From positions 1 through 61,110 of the forward strand of contig NZ_CABVPR010000036.1 in the NCBI RefSeq assembly GCF_902499135.1: a stretch of DNA of 61,110 nt, read 5' to 3'. This document shows, one piece after another, positions 41,631-51,779 of the stretch. A model generated the notes under the pieces. The model had not been told where the DNA came from. It did no database searches and was given only the letters and a program-made list of their open reading frames with translations. Position numbers and translations under genes: made by a program. Within the stretch, counting starts at the first letter, position 1. Each line of letters begins with the position of its first letter. This stretch comes from Burkholderia dolosa (GTDB taxonomy: Bacteria; Pseudomonadota; Gammaproteobacteria; Burkholderiales; Burkholderiaceae).

Positions 41631-41709
41631 TCGCGCTGAAAGCTCCGGCGACTATCGGGGCTACCCCGCCTCCACCAAGCGGCTCGCGCCGCCCGTCCCA
41701 CCGGTTCCC

Positions 41710-42369
41710 ATGGCCTTTCTGCTCCATCAAGCCCGCTTCTATACGACCGTCAATCATCTGCGCGACCTGCCGCCGACGGTGCAGCCGGAAATCGCGTTCG
41801 CGGGCCGCTCGAATGCCGGCAAGTCGACGGCAATCAATGTGCTGTGCAACCAGAAGCGGCTCGCGTTCGCGTCGAAGACGCCGGGCCGCACGCAGCATAT
41901 CAACTACTTCTCGGTCGGGCCGGCTGCCGAGCCCGTCGCGAACCTCGTCGATCTGCCGGGCTACGGCTATGCGGAAGTGCCGGGCGCCGCGAAGGCGCAT
42001 TGGGAAATGCTGCTGTCGTCCTATCTCGCGACGCGCTCGCAACTCTGCGGCCTGATCCTGATGATGGATTCGCGACGTCCGCTGACCGATCTCGATCGCC
42101 GGATGATCGAGTGGTTCGCGCCGACGGGCAAGCCGATCCATACGCTGCTCACGAAGTGCGACAAATTGACGCGGCAAGAGAGCATCAACGCGCTGCGGAC
42201 CACGCAAAAGGGGCTGGATGCATATCGCGATCAGGGCGTCCAGGGCAAGCTGACCGTTCAGCTGTTCTCCGCGCTGAAGCGCACGGGTCTCGACGAAGCG
42301 CATGCACTGATCGAGAGCTGGGTGCGGCCGTCCGTCGCCGACGAAAAAAGCGCGCCTGTAGCACAATGA
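41710..42369 (+). CDS. engB: EngB (YihA/YsxC) ribosome biogenesis GTPase
   Basis: Essential GTPase in large-subunit assembly and, in some species, cell division. The 219 residues have G1 [10 protein letters not shown] (31-40), G2 [12 protein letters not shown]3 [10 protein letters not shown] and G4 TKCDK. The ATG at 41710 matches the family N-terminus ([20 protein letters not shown]); an in-frame extension was rejected. Monocistronic. Confidence 0.95.
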   Translation: MAFLLHQARFYTTVNHLRDLPPTVQPEIAFAGRSNAGKSTAINVLCNQKRLAFASKTPGRTQHINYFSVGPAAEPVANLVDLPGYGYAEVPGAAKAHWEMLLSSYLATRSQLCGLILMMDSRRPLTDLDRRMIEWFAPTGKPIHTLLTKCDKLTRQESINALRTTQKGLDAYRDQGVQGKLTVQLFSALKRTGLDEAHALIESWVRPSVADEKSAPVAQ

Positions 42370-42432
42370 CCGGGCAACGCGCGGCCGGGACGGCTGCGCG
42401 CACCTGACGGCACCTGCGATTCGTCCGGCCCA

Positions 42433-42460
42433 TAAAAAAACCCGCCGTTTACCGGCGGGT
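42433..42460. terminator. Hairpin after engB, polarity unclear
   Basis: CCCGCCG (42441-42447) pairs with CGGCGGG (42453-42459). The A-run precedes the stem, so a U-tract would exist only in minus-strand transcripts; the plus side continues TCAAAC. As an engB terminator it is atypical. Confidence 0.35.
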
Positions 42461-42587
42461 CAAACAGCCTAATCGAATAACGACAGGCACCCGCTCAGGG
42501 AGGAGAAGCGGGGAGCGTCACGCAACGCGCGACGCCCGATCGCTATCATATACCAACGCTCCCGAAAATGACCTAAGGGTTCCGTAA

Positions 42588-43619
<1,032 letters not shown>

Positions 43620-43635
43620 TTTACGTTTGAAACGC

Positions 43636-43673
43636 AAAACGGCGGAACACTTCGGTGTCCCGCCGTTTTTTAT
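43636..43673 (+). terminator. Terminator of hemB
   Basis: AACGGCGGAACAC pairs with GTGTCCCGCCGTT (one mismatch) around a UUCG tetraloop, followed by TTTTATT. An A-rich left flank may also let it serve the convergent dsbD gene. Confidence 0.88.
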
Positions 43674-43713
43674 TCTCGATCGATAAGCCGCCCGAACGCA
43701 GCCGCCGAAGCGA

Positions 43714-45567
43714 TTACACCGTCGGCACCGCGGCCCGATCGAGGCTGCGCAGGAACGTCTCCGCGGCCTGATAGCCGACCACGCGCGCGATTTCCTTGCC
43801 GCTGCGATCGAAGAAGATGATGCCCGGCGGCCCGAACAGATTGAAGCGCTTGAGCAGCGCCTGATCGTCCGCATTGTTCGCGGTCACGTCCGCGCGCACG
43901 AGATGCAGCTGCGCAAGCCGCGCCTGCACACGCTTGTCGGTGAACGTCAGATGCTCCATCTCCTTGCAGCTCACGCACCAGTCCGCATAGAAGTCGAGCA
44001 TCACCGGGCGCTCCGACGTCTTCAGCAGCGTGTCGAGCTCGGCGCTGGAACGCACGGGGGCGAACGCGGGACCTTCCTGTCCGGCAGCGGCGCCGCCGGC
44101 TGCGGACGCCTCGGTCGATGCGACGGTGCGCGACGCGAGCACGGCCAGCGGCTTGACGGGATCGGTCGATCCGGCGGCCAGGCCGACGAGCAGTGTCGCC
44201 GCCCAGATCGCGAGTGCCGCACCGAGACCGCGTCCGAGCCGGCGCCAGATCGACGCGGCGCCGACGTTCGGCGTGAACAGGCCGAGCGCCGCCGCCGCGA
44301 CGAGCAGCCACAGCGCCGCCAGCGCCATCGTCAGCCAGCCGGCAAGCACCGGCCATACGATCCACAGCGCGGCGGCGAGCAGCACGATGCCGAAGAACAC
44401 TTTCACACCGTCCATCCACGCGCCGGCGCGCGGCAGCAGCGTACCGGCGCCGACACCGACGACGAGCAGCGGCACGCCAAGCCCGAGCCCCATTGCGAAC
44501 AGCGCTGCGCCGCCGAGCAGCGCGTTGCCGGTATGCGCGATGAACGCGAGTACCGCAAACAGCGGCGCCGTCATGCACGCGCCGACCACGAGCGCCGACA
44601 GCGCGCCCATCGCGGCGACGGCAGCGAAGTGGCCGCCGCGGCGCGCGGCCGACGCGTTCGCAGCGCCGTCCTGCCAGCGCTGCGGCAACGCGATGTCCTT
44701 GCCGGCGATCAGCGAGACCGCAAACGCGGTAAGCAGCAAGCCGAATGCACCGAGTACCCACGGATTCTGCAACCACGCGCCGAGACTCTGGCCGACCAAT
44801 GCGGCTGCGATGCCGAGCACCGTATAAACGAGCGCCATGCCGACCACGTACGTCAGCGATAACGCGAAACCGCGTGCATGCGTCGCGCGCGTGCCTTGAC
44901 CGATGATGATCGCGGACACGATCGGAATCATCGGGTACGAACAAGGCAGCAGGCTGAGCACGACACCCGCGACGAAATACAGCGCGACGATCGTGAAGAA
45001 GCCGTGCCCCTCGAGCAGCGACTGCGCGAAATCGGCGCTCGTCACCTTGTCGAACCAGTTGCCGTCGGTAGCCGGCTCAGTGGGCGTCGCAGATGCAGCG
45101 CGCAGCGCAGCGCCGTCCACTTTCACCACATGTTCGGCCGGCGGATAGCAGATCCCTTCGTCCGCGCACCCTTGCGACGTCACGGCGAGCTCGAACGGCC
45201 CCGATGCCTGCTTCACCGGCACGTGAATCACGACGTCGCCACGGTAGGTTTCGACGTCTTTCTGGAACGTCTGATCGAACTTCACGTGGCCGGCCGGGAG
45301 CTGCGGCTCGCCGAGCGTTGCCTGCCCGCTCTTCACCGCAAACGCGAACCGCTCACGGTACAGGTAGTAGCCGTCCGCGACCTTGAAGCGGACGTCGACC
45401 TGCCCCGGCGATTCGCTTGCGCTGAACTTGAATGCGACCGACGGATCGAGAAAATCGTCGGCCGCACGCGCGATCGACACACCGCCGAACACGACCGCGA
45501 ACGACAACAGGACTGCAAGGAATCGCAGCGCGCGCACGCGCACGGAGAGCGCCATACCGTTAAACAT
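43714..45567 (-). CDS. dsbD: DsbD thiol:disulfide interchange protein
   Basis: Moves reducing power from cytoplasmic thioredoxin across the inner membrane to DsbC and cytochrome c maturation. The 617 residues have a signal peptide (cleavage near residue 35), an alpha domain with Cys134/Cys140 (QGCADEGIC), an eight-helix beta domain with Cys209 (LLPCSYP) and Cys331 (VGACMTAP), and a C-terminal thioredoxin-like gamma domain with WCVSC (Cys531, Cys534). Start options are 45567, overlapping cutA by 8 nt, or 45555. Confidence 0.95.
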   Translation of the reverse strand: MFNGMALSVRVRALRFLAVLLSFAVVFGGVSIARAADDFLDPSVAFKFSASESPGQVDVRFKVADGYYLYRERFAFAVKSGQATLGEPQLPAGHVKFDQTFQKDVETYRGDVVIHVPVKQASGPFELAVTSQGCADEGICYPPAEHVVKVDGAALRAASATPTEPATDGNWFDKVTSADFAQSLLEGHGFFTIVALYFVAGVVLSLLPCSYPMIPIVSAIIIGQGTRATHARGFALSLTYVVGMALVYTVLGIAAALVGQSLGAWLQNPWVLGAFGLLLTAFAVSLIAGKDIALPQRWQDGAANASAARRGGHFAAVAAMGALSALVVGACMTAPLFAVLAFIAHTGNALLGGAALFAMGLGLGVPLLVVGVGAGTLLPRAGAWMDGVKVFFGIVLLAAALWIVWPVLAGWLTMALAALWLLVAAAALGLFTPNVGAASIWRRLGRGLGAALAIWAATLLVGLAAGSTDPVKPLAVLASRTVASTEASAAGGAAAGQEGPAFAPVRSSAELDTLLKTSERPVMLDFYADWCVSCKEMEHLTFTDKRVQARLAQLHLVRADVTANNADDQALLKRFNLFGPPGIIFFDRSGKEIARVVGYQAAETFLRSLDRAAVPTV

Positions 45568-45886
45568 GAAATAGACGTTGAGTTTCGCCGGCCACCCATC
45601 GGCCGTATGCGTCCGACGCCGTCGCCTGCCACGATACGATTTCAGGCGTCTCGTACGGATGATGCGAGACAATAAACCGCTCCAGCTCGAGTGCTCGCAT
45701 CGGGCTCGTCTTGAACAGCAACTGGATCTCGTCGGCCGTTTCGACCTTGCCCTGCCAGTGATAGCGCGACTTGATCGCACCGAGCTCCGACACGCATGCG
45801 GCGAGCCGCGCGTCGAGCGCGCGATCTGCGAGCATCGCGGCCGTCGCCGCATCGGGCACCGTCGTCAGCATCAGCACCACTACCAT
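45560..45886 (-). CDS. cutA: CutA divalent-ion tolerance protein
   Basis: Small trimeric cytoplasmic protein linked to copper tolerance; its biochemical role is unresolved. The 108-residue length and motifs fit: VLMLTTVPDAATAAMLADR, CVSELGAIKSRYHWQGKVE and IVSHHPYETPEIVSW. The ATG at 45886 has a GGAGGG Shine-Dalgarno; longer readings are low-complexity. It lies directly upstream of dsbD, a common pairing. Confidence 0.93.
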   Translation of the reverse strand: MVVVLMLTTVPDAATAAMLADRALDARLAACVSELGAIKSRYHWQGKVETADEIQLLFKTSPMRALELERFIVSHHPYETPEIVSWQATASDAYGRWVAGETQRLFHV

Positions 45887-46058
45887 CCGCGCCCTCCACA
45901 TTCGTTTTCCGGTCATTTCCAGCTGCGCGCGCTGCGTTGCGTGCACTGACCGAGGGTTCGCGCAGGCTCGAAGCCCGCGCCGGTCGCCCCGTATCGTAGC
46001 GCAGCCGGCGCGACGTTGCCGGCACGCGGCTGCGACACTCGATCGCAGGCGCCGCCCG

Positions 46059-46096
46059 AAAAACAAAAAGGGCCAAGCAATCGCTCAGCCCTTTCG
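46059..46096 (-). terminator. Terminator at end of alpha operon (after rplQ)
   Basis: On the minus strand AAAGGGC (46094-46088) pairs with GCCCTTT, with extra pairing TGAGC/GCTTG inside, followed by TTGTTTTT. It lies about 22 nt past the rplQ stop. Confidence 0.82.
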
Positions 46097-46117
46097 GTTA
46101 CTGCTGCGTGCCGAAGC

Positions 46118-46513
46118 TTATTCAGCTTCTTGCACGTTTTCGGTTTCGTCGACTTCCGGACGATCCAGCAGCTCGACCAGTGCCATCGGTGCGTTGTCGC
46201 CGACGCGGAAGCCGAACTTCAGGATACGCAGGTAGCCGCCCGGACGGTTCGCGAAACGCGGACCGAGCACGTCGAACAGCTTCGCCACCGAGTCACGATC
46301 GCGCAGGCGGTTGAACGCCAGACGACGGTTTGCGAGCGACGGCTTCTTGCCGAGCGTGATCAGCGGCTCGACGACCTTGCGGAGTTCCTTCGCCTTCGGC
46401 AGCGTCGTCTTGATGACTTCGTGCTCGATCAGCGAGTTGGACATGTTACGGAGCATAGCCAGACGGTGGCTGCTCGTGCGGTTCAGTTTCCGCAGACCAT
46501 GACGATGGCGCAT
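46118..46513 (-). CDS. rplQ: 50S ribosomal protein L17
   Basis: Large-subunit protein near the exit tunnel, 131 residues. The start [17 protein letters not shown] and [25 protein letters not shown] are diagnostic. The C-terminus carries an acidic tail ([15 protein letters not shown]). It is the last gene of the alpha operon but is separated from rpoA by 137 nt containing a strong terminator-like hairpin. Confidence 0.97.
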   Translation of the reverse strand: MRHRHGLRKLNRTSSHRLAMLRNMSNSLIEHEVIKTTLPKAKELRKVVEPLITLGKKPSLANRRLAFNRLRDRDSVAKLFDVLGPRFANRPGGYLRILKFGFRVGDNAPMALVELLDRPEVDETENVQEAE

Positions 46514-46585
46514 TTCAGTTTCCTTGATTCAAAGTTTTGATCCAGCTCTTCTATCGCACCCTGGCGGGCGCACGGGCCGGTAACG

Positions 46586-46626
46586 AAAAAAGCAAGATGC
46601 GGATTTTAAAGGAAAATCCGCATCTT
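46586..46626 (-). terminator. Strong hairpin terminator between rpoA and rplQ
   Basis: On the minus strand AAGATGCGGATTTT (46626-46613) pairs perfectly over 14 bp with 46607-46594 around a 5-nt loop, followed after GC by six T (46591-46586). It has the form of a rho-independent terminator but lies inside the alpha operon, so it should be leaky or an attenuator unless rplQ has its own promoter. Confidence 0.75.
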
Positions 46627-46650
46627 TGCCAACTTGAGCTACAACCTTGC

Positions 46651-47628
46651 TTACTTGTCGAGACCAGCCGGCGGCCAGTTTTCGAGCTTCATGCCGAGCG
46701 TGAGACCGCGCGAAGCGAGCACTTCCTTGATCTCGTTGAGCGACTTGCGACCGAGGTTCGGCGTCTTCAGCAGCTCGTTTTCCGTGCGCTGGATCAGGTC
46801 GCCGATGTAGTAGATGTTCTCGGCCTTCAGACAGTTCGCCGAACGGACCGTCAGCTCGAGATCGTCCACCGGACGCAGCAGGATCGGATCGATCTGCGGT
46901 GCGCGCGACGGCGCTTCCGCTGCCGTTTCCGTGCCTTCCAGCGCCGCGAACACCGACAGCTGGTCGACCAGGATGCGGGCCGATTGACGGATCGCTTCTT
47001 CCGGCGTGATCACGCCGCTCGTCTCGATGTTCATCACGAGCTTGTCGAGGTCGGTGCGCTGCTCGACACGTGCGCTTTCGACTGCATAGCTCACGCGGCG
47101 AACCGGCGAAAACGACGCGTCGAGGACGATACGGCCGATGATCTTGGCCGTGTCTTCGCCATAGCGACGCACGTTGCCCGGCACGTAGCCGCGGCCCTTC
47201 TCGATCTTGATCTGAACGTCGAGCTTGCCGCCCTTCGACAGATGCGCGATCACGTGATTCGGGTTGATGACTTCGCAATCGTGAGCCAGCTCGATATCGC
47301 CGGCCGTGACGACGCCTTCACCTTCCTTGCGCAGGGTCACCGTCACTTCGTCGCGGTTGTGCAGCTTGAACACCACGCCCTTCAGGTTCAGCAGCAGGTT
47401 GACGACGTCCTCTTGCACACCATCAAGCGTCGAATACTCGTGCACCACGCCCGCGATCGTGACTTCGGTCGGCGCGTAACCGACCATCGACGACAGCAGC
47501 ACGCGGCGAAGCGCATTGCCCAAGGTATGGCCGTAGCCACGCTCGAACGGCTCCATGACCACCTTCGCATGGTTCTCGCCCAGCGACTCCACGGCGATGA
47601 TCTTGGGTTTCAACAAACTGGTTTGCAT
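46651..47628 (-). CDS. rpoA: RNA polymerase alpha subunit
   Basis: Scaffold subunit of RNA polymerase, 325 residues. The N-terminal domain (about 1-230) for dimerisation contains [17 protein letters not shown]; the C-terminal domain (about 245-325) contacts UP elements and activators, with [20 protein letters not shown] and the helix-hairpin-helix [16 protein letters not shown]. It is preceded by a structured 124-nt spacer after rpsD and has an AAGGAAAA Shine-Dalgarno. Confidence 0.98.
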   Translation of the reverse strand: MQTSLLKPKIIAVESLGENHAKVVMEPFERGYGHTLGNALRRVLLSSMVGYAPTEVTIAGVVHEYSTLDGVQEDVVNLLLNLKGVVFKLHNRDEVTVTLRKEGEGVVTAGDIELAHDCEVINPNHVIAHLSKGGKLDVQIKIEKGRGYVPGNVRRYGEDTAKIIGRIVLDASFSPVRRVSYAVESARVEQRTDLDKLVMNIETSGVITPEEAIRQSARILVDQLSVFAALEGTETAAEAPSRAPQIDPILLRPVDDLELTVRSANCLKAENIYYIGDLIQRTENELLKTPNLGRKSLNEIKEVLASRGLTLGMKLENWPPAGLDK

Positions 47629-47647
47629 AGGTTTTCCTTTTCAATAC

Positions 47648-47743
47648 CCTCGGCTCGTTACACCGATAAGGCTGACCGGTAACACCCTGAAAATAAACAG
47701 CCGAGGTCACCCCTTGCTGCACGCAATCGGGGTACCTCGGCCG
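47648..47743 (-). promoter_or_regulatory. Competing hairpins in rpsD-rpoA spacer
   Basis: Reading the minus strand, arm 1 GGCCGAGGTACCCC (47743-47730) pairs with arm 2 GGGGTGACCTCGGCT (47713-47699). Arm 3 AGCCGAGG (47655-47648), just before the rpoA Shine-Dalgarno, is also perfectly complementary to arm 2 over 8 nt. The 1:2 and 2:3 pairings exclude each other, the layout of an attenuator or translational switch. No U-run follows either stem, which favours control of translation or mRNA processing. Confidence 0.45.
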
Positions 47744-47752
47744 TCAATCGGA

Positions 47753-48376
47753 TTAGCGCGAATACAATTCGACGATCAGGCTTTCGTTGATGTCGCCGGC
47801 GATGTCGGCGCGCTCCGGCACTTGCTTGAACGTGCCTTCGAACTTCTTCGCATCGACTGCAACCCAGCTCGGCATGCCGCCTTGCTCGGCCAGCGACAGC
47901 GATTCGACGATACGTGCCTGCTTCTTCGCCTTTTCGCGGATCGCGATCACGTCGCCAGCCTTCACTTGCTGCGACGGGATGTTCGCGACGATACCGTTCA
48001 CCGTGATGGCCTTGTGGCTCACGAGCTGACGCGCTTCAGCGCGGGTCGAGCCGAAGCCCATGCGGTACACGACGTTGTCGAGACGCGACTCGAGCAGCTG
48101 CAGCAGGTTTTCACCCGTGTTGCCCTTGCGGCGGTCGGCTTCGGCGAAGTAGCGGCGGAACTGACGCTCGAGCACGCCGTAGATGCGCTTGACCTTCTGC
48201 TTTTCACGCAGCTGCGTACCGTAGTCGGACGTACGTGCGCCCGAGGTACGGCCGTGCTGACCCGGCTTGCTGTCGAGCTTGCACTTGTCGGCGAGCGAGC
48301 GGCGCGCGCTCTTCAGGAACAGGTCGGTGCCTTCACGGCGGGACAGCTTGGCTTTGGGGCCGATATAACGTGCCAC
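47753..48376 (-). CDS. rpsD: 30S ribosomal protein S4
   Basis: Primary 16S rRNA-binding protein and, in E. coli, translational repressor of the alpha operon. It has 207 residues, with [20 protein letters not shown] at the start and an S4 RNA-binding domain ([22 protein letters not shown]). The start codon is GTG at 48376 after AAAGGAA; an upstream ATG would add six unconserved residues. A 154-nt spacer with hairpins precedes it. Confidence 0.97.
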   Translation of the reverse strand: MARYIGPKAKLSRREGTDLFLKSARRSLADKCKLDSKPGQHGRTSGARTSDYGTQLREKQKVKRIYGVLERQFRRYFAEADRRKGNTGENLLQLLESRLDNVVYRMGFGSTRAEARQLVSHKAITVNGIVANIPSQQVKAGDVIAIREKAKKQARIVESLSLAEQGGMPSWVAVDAKKFEGTFKQVPERADIAGDINESLIVELYSR

Positions 48377-48461
48377 TTTGCATTCCTTTATCAATCAGTC
48401 ACGCGGATCGAAATCCGCGCTAGTTCGCGCCCTTTGGGGCGAACGGTGGGCTTAGTCAATC

Positions 48462-48499
48462 AAAAAAGCAACGCCCGTCGACGCTGCGCGGCGACAGGC
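48462..48499 (-). terminator. Attenuator-like hairpin between rpsK and rpsD
   Basis: Minus strand: GCCTGTCG (48499-48492) pairs with CGACGGGC (48480-48473; one G-U), then GTTGC and six T (48467-48462). Two further hairpins follow before rpsD (48402-48419 with a CGAA-type loop on the plus strand, and 48423-48444), and GTGCTGGCAC is directly repeated at 48526-48517 and 48512-48503. Confidence 0.5.
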
Positions 48500-48530
48500 A
48501 ATGTGCCAGCACGAACGTGCCAGCACATCC

Positions 48531-48932
48531 TCAGATACGACGACGCTTCGGCGGACGGCAGCCGTTGTGCGGAATCGGGGTGACGTCCGAAATCGCGGTG
48601 ATCTTGATGCCGAGGCCGTGCAGTGCGCGCACTGCCGACTCGCGACCCGGGCCCGGGCCCTTGATCCGCACTTCCAGATTCTTCACGCCGTATTCCATCG
48701 CGACGCGGCCGGCCGACTCGGCAGCGACCTGTGCAGCGAACGGCGTCGACTTGCGCGAGCCCTTGAAGCCCTGGCCGCCCGACGTCGCCCATGCCAGTGC
48801 GTTGCCTTGGCGATCGGTGATCGTGATGATCGTGTTGTTGAACGACGCGTGAACGTGAACCACGCCTTCAGCGACGTTCTTCTTAACCTTCTTGCGAACG
48901 CGTTGCGCCGCGGTGTTCGAAGCCTTAGCCAT
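48531..48932 (-). CDS. rpsK: 30S ribosomal protein S11
   Basis: Platform protein of the small subunit, 133 residues, forming part of the mRNA exit channel. Clear S11 sequence: [41 protein letters not shown] and [18 protein letters not shown] at the end. It follows rpsM by 28 nt. Confidence 0.98.
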
Positions 48933-48960
48933 TACGTTTTCCTGTAACTGTCAGTTCCGC

Positions 48961-49326
48961 TTACTTCTTCAGCGCTTGCGCTGCACGACGCGGACCCTTG
49001 CGAGTGCGCGCGTTCGTACGCGTACGCTGACCGCGCATCGGCAGGCCCTTGCGATGACGAACGCCACGGTAGCAACCGAGATCCATCAGGCGCTTGATGT
49101 TCATCGTCACTTCGCGGCGCAGATCGCCTTCGACGACAAACTTGCCCACTTCTTCACGCAGCTTTTCGAGGTCTGCGTCGGTCAGGTCCTTGACCTTCTT
49201 CGAGAAGTCGACGCCCGCTGCCACGCAGATGCTGCGCGAGCGCGTGCGGCCGATACCGAAGATTGCCGTCAGGCCGATCTCGGTATGCTGGTGATTCGGG
49301 ATGTTAACCCCTGCGATACGAGCCAT
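48961..49326 (-). CDS. rpsM: 30S ribosomal protein S13
   Basis: Head protein of the small subunit that contacts the P-site tRNA and forms inter-subunit bridges. It has 121 residues with [20 protein letters not shown] and the basic tail [19 protein letters not shown]. First gene of the alpha-operon block, 38 nt after rpmJ, with no separate promoter obvious. Confidence 0.98.
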   Translation of the reverse strand: MARIAGVNIPNHQHTEIGLTAIFGIGRTRSRSICVAAGVDFSKKVKDLTDADLEKLREEVGKFVVEGDLRREVTMNIKRLMDLGCYRGVRHRKGLPMRGQRTRTNARTRKGPRRAAQALKK

Positions 49327-49364
49327 TGTTTTTCCTCAAACAAAAAGCGCAAACAAACGCGCGG

Positions 49365-49481
49365 TCAGCCTTGGCGCTGCTTGTGGCGCGGATCCGAGCT
49401 GCAGATCACGCGAACGACGCCTTTGCGCTTGATGATCTTGCAATTGCGGCAAATGCGCTTAACCGATGCCATCACTTTCAT
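49365..49481 (-). CDS. rpmJ: 50S ribosomal protein L36
   Basis: A 38-residue zinc-ribbon ribosomal protein, [20 protein letters not shown] at the start. Zinc ligands Cys11, Cys14, Cys27 and His33 are all present, so this is the zinc-binding form. It is easily missed because of its size; it sits between infA (20 nt upstream) and rpsM in the standard order. Starting at the second ATG (49472) would lose three residues. Confidence 0.95.
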
Positions 49482-49501
49482 GATAATACCCTTTTTTCAA
49501 A

Positions 49502-49720
49502 TCACTTCGCCCGGAACACGATCCGCGCACGAGACAGATCGTAAGGCGTCAATTCAACCGTCACCTTGTCGCCCGGCAGGATGCGGATGTAGTGCATCCG
49601 CATCTTTCCGGAGATATGCCCCAACACGACATGGCCGTTTTCCAGCTTCACGCGGAAGGTCGCATTCGGAAGGTTTTCAATCACCTCGCCCTGCATCTGG
49701 ATTACATCGTCTTTGGCCAT
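49502..49720 (-). CDS. infA: Translation initiation factor IF-1
   Basis: Small OB-fold factor that binds the A site during initiation. It has 72 residues, with [20 protein letters not shown] and the OB core [21 protein letters not shown]. Burkholderiales often carry a second infA elsewhere; this copy sits in the spc cluster 8 nt after secY. Confidence 0.97.
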   Translation of the reverse strand: MAKDDVIQMQGEVIENLPNATFRVKLENGHVVLGHISGKMRMHYIRILPGDKVTVELTPYDLSRARIVFRAK

Positions 49721-49728
49721 AGTCCTTT

Positions 49729-51078
49729 TTAACGCATTGGGATGTTGCCGCCCTTGAAGTTGGCCTTCTTGAGCAGCGACTCATACTGTTGCGACATAAC
49801 GTACGACTGCACCTGCGCCATGAAGTCCATCGTGACGACGACAATGATCAGCAGCGACGTTCCACCAAAATAAAACGGCACGTTCCAGCGCAGCACCAGG
49901 AATTCCGGCAGCAGACACACGAAGACGATGTAGATCGCACCGGCCAGCGTCAGACGCGTGAGGATGCGGTCGATATATCGTGCGGTCTGCTCGCCCGGAC
50001 GGATGCCCGGCACGAACGCGCCGCTCTTCTTCAGGTTGTCCGCGGTTTCTCTGCTGTTGAACACCAGCGCGGTGTAGAAGAAGCAGAAAAACACGATTGC
50101 CAGCGTGTAAAGCAGCACATAGACCGGCTGGCCCGGCTTCAGCGCCTCCGCGACGTTGTGCAACGTGTTGGAGATCCAGCTCCCCGTCGGCTGACCCGTG
50201 CTGAACCAGCCGAGAATCGTCGCCGGGAACAGGATGATCGACGACGCGAAGATCGGCGGAATCACGCCCGACATGTTCAGCTTCAGCGGCAGGTGCGACG
50301 ACTGCCCGCCGTAGATCTTGTTGCCGACCTGGCGCTTCGCATAGTTCACGAGGATCTTGCGCTGACCGCGTTCGATGAACACGACCAGGTAAGTCACCGC
50401 TGCAATCAGCACGACGATGATGATCGCCGAAATGATGCTCATCGAACCCGTACGCACCAGCTCGAACAGCCCACCGACGGCATTCGGGAACCCTGCTGCG
50501 ATCCCGCCGAAGATGATGATCGAGATGCCGTTGCCGAGACCGCGCTCGGTGATCTGCTCGCCGAGCCACATCAGGAACATCGTACCGGTGACCAGCGTCA
50601 CGATCGTCGTCAGCCGGAACAGCATGCCGGGATCGGTGACGAGGCCCGGCTGGTTTTCCAGCGCGGCCGCGATACCGAAGGCCTGGAAGGTCGCGAGCAC
50701 CACGGTGAAATACCGCGTGTACTGCGTGATCTTCCGCTGCCCTGCCTGCCCTTCCTTCTTCAGCGCCTCGAGCTGCGGCGACACGATCGCCAGCAGCTGC
50801 ATGATGATCGACGCCGAGATGTACGGCATGATCCCCAGTGCAAAGATCGTGAAGCGGGAAAGCGCGCCGCCCGAGAACATGTTGAACATGCCCAGGATGC
50901 CGCCCGCCTGGCTCTGGAACAGCTTTGCCAGTTGATCCGGATCGATGCCCGGCACGGGAATGTGCGCGCCGATGCGATAGACGATCAGCGCCAGGAGCAG
51001 GAACATCGCTCGCCGGCGCAGATCGCCGAACTTCGCCGTGCTTCGACCGGGTTTTGCAAGACTCGGGCTGTTAGCCAA
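49729..51078 (-). CDS. secY: Protein translocase subunit SecY
   Basis: Channel of the Sec translocase, 449 residues with ten transmembrane helices; [21 protein letters not shown] and [13 protein letters not shown] are typical. The start codon is TTG at 51078 (giving [13 protein letters not shown]), with GGAGAAGG immediately upstream; no ATG fits the conserved N-terminus. A weak start could limit synthesis of this potentially toxic membrane protein. It lies between rplO and infA. Confidence 0.97.
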   Translation of the reverse strand: MANSPSLAKPGRSTAKFGDLRRRAMFLLLALIVYRIGAHIPVPGIDPDQLAKLFQSQAGGILGMFNMFSGGALSRFTIFALGIMPYISASIIMQLLAIVSPQLEALKKEGQAGQRKITQYTRYFTVVLATFQAFGIAAALENQPGLVTDPGMLFRLTTIVTLVTGTMFLMWLGEQITERGLGNGISIIIFGGIAAGFPNAVGGLFELVRTGSMSIISAIIIVVLIAAVTYLVVFIERGQRKILVNYAKRQVGNKIYGGQSSHLPLKLNMSGVIPPIFASSIILFPATILGWFSTGQPTGSWISNTLHNVAEALKPGQPVYVLLYTLAIVFFCFFYTALVFNSRETADNLKKSGAFVPGIRPGEQTARYIDRILTRLTLAGAIYIVFVCLLPEFLVLRWNVPFYFGGTSLLIIVVVTMDFMAQVQSYVMSQQYESLLKKANFKGGNIPMR

Positions 51079-51120
51079 GTACCTTCTCCGATGAATGCAA
51101 GTGACGACGCGCTACGCGTG

Positions 51121-51555
51121 TCACTCGGCGAACGAACCGCCAGCCGCTTCGATCGCGGCGCGCGCACTCTTCGTGGCGCCGAGACCCTTCACGACGATCT
51201 TGCGCTTCAGTTCGCCCGTCGCGATGATCTTTGCGCTCTTCGTCAGCTCGCCGACCAGGCCGGCTTGCTTCAGTGCGAGCAGATCGATTTCGTCGACCGG
51301 CAGCTTCTCGAGGTCGCCCAGGCGCACTTCACCGACGAATTCCTTCGTCAGCGACGTGAAGCCGCGCTTCGGCAGACGACGTTGCAGCGGCATCTGACCG
51401 CCTTCGAAACCGACCTTGTGGAAGCCGCCCGAACGCGATTTCTGACCCTTGTGACCACGGCCAGCCGTCTTGCCGAGGCCCGAACCGATGCCGCGGCCGA
51501 CGCGACGCTTGGCGTGCTTTGCGCCAGCGGCCGGCTTCAGGTTATTCAATTCCAT
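51121..51555 (-). CDS. rplO: 50S ribosomal protein L15
   Basis: Late-assembly 23S rRNA-binding protein, 144 residues. The Gly/Arg/Lys-rich N-terminus ([20 protein letters not shown]) is diagnostic, followed by the globular domain [17 protein letters not shown]. It lies 26 nt after rpmD and 42 nt before secY. Confidence 0.97.
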   Translation of the reverse strand: MELNNLKPAAGAKHAKRRVGRGIGSGLGKTAGRGHKGQKSRSGGFHKVGFEGGQMPLQRRLPKRGFTSLTKEFVGEVRLGDLEKLPVDEIDLLALKQAGLVGELTKSAKIIATGELKRKIVVKGLGATKSARAAIEAAGGSFAE

Positions 51556-51581
51556 ATCAACTCCTTGATCCGTAGGGCCGC

Positions 51582-51764
51582 TTACGCGATGACCTTAACG
51601 AGGTACGAGACCTTGTTGATCATGCCGCGGACCGCCGGCGTGTCCTGCAGCTCGCTAACCGAGTTGAGTCGGCGCAGGCCCAGGCCACGCACGGTCGCGC
51701 GGTGCGATTCGCGGGTCCCGATCAGGCTCTTGACGAGCTGAACCTTGACAGTTTTCTCAGACAT
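51582..51764 (-). CDS. rpmD: 50S ribosomal protein L30
   Basis: Small 60-residue L30 of the bacterial type, with [20 protein letters not shown] and [20 protein letters not shown]. The start at MSEKTVKVQ (51764) was preferred over a GTG three codons upstream. It lies between rpsE and rplO. Confidence 0.96.
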
Positions 51765-51779
51765 GGTGACCACCCGGGC

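Noticed and set aside
49789-51741. 650-codon plus-strand frame opposite secY, rplO and rpmD
   Set aside because: It crosses three well-defined genes antisense and encodes an Asp/Arg/His-rich sequence without a fold.
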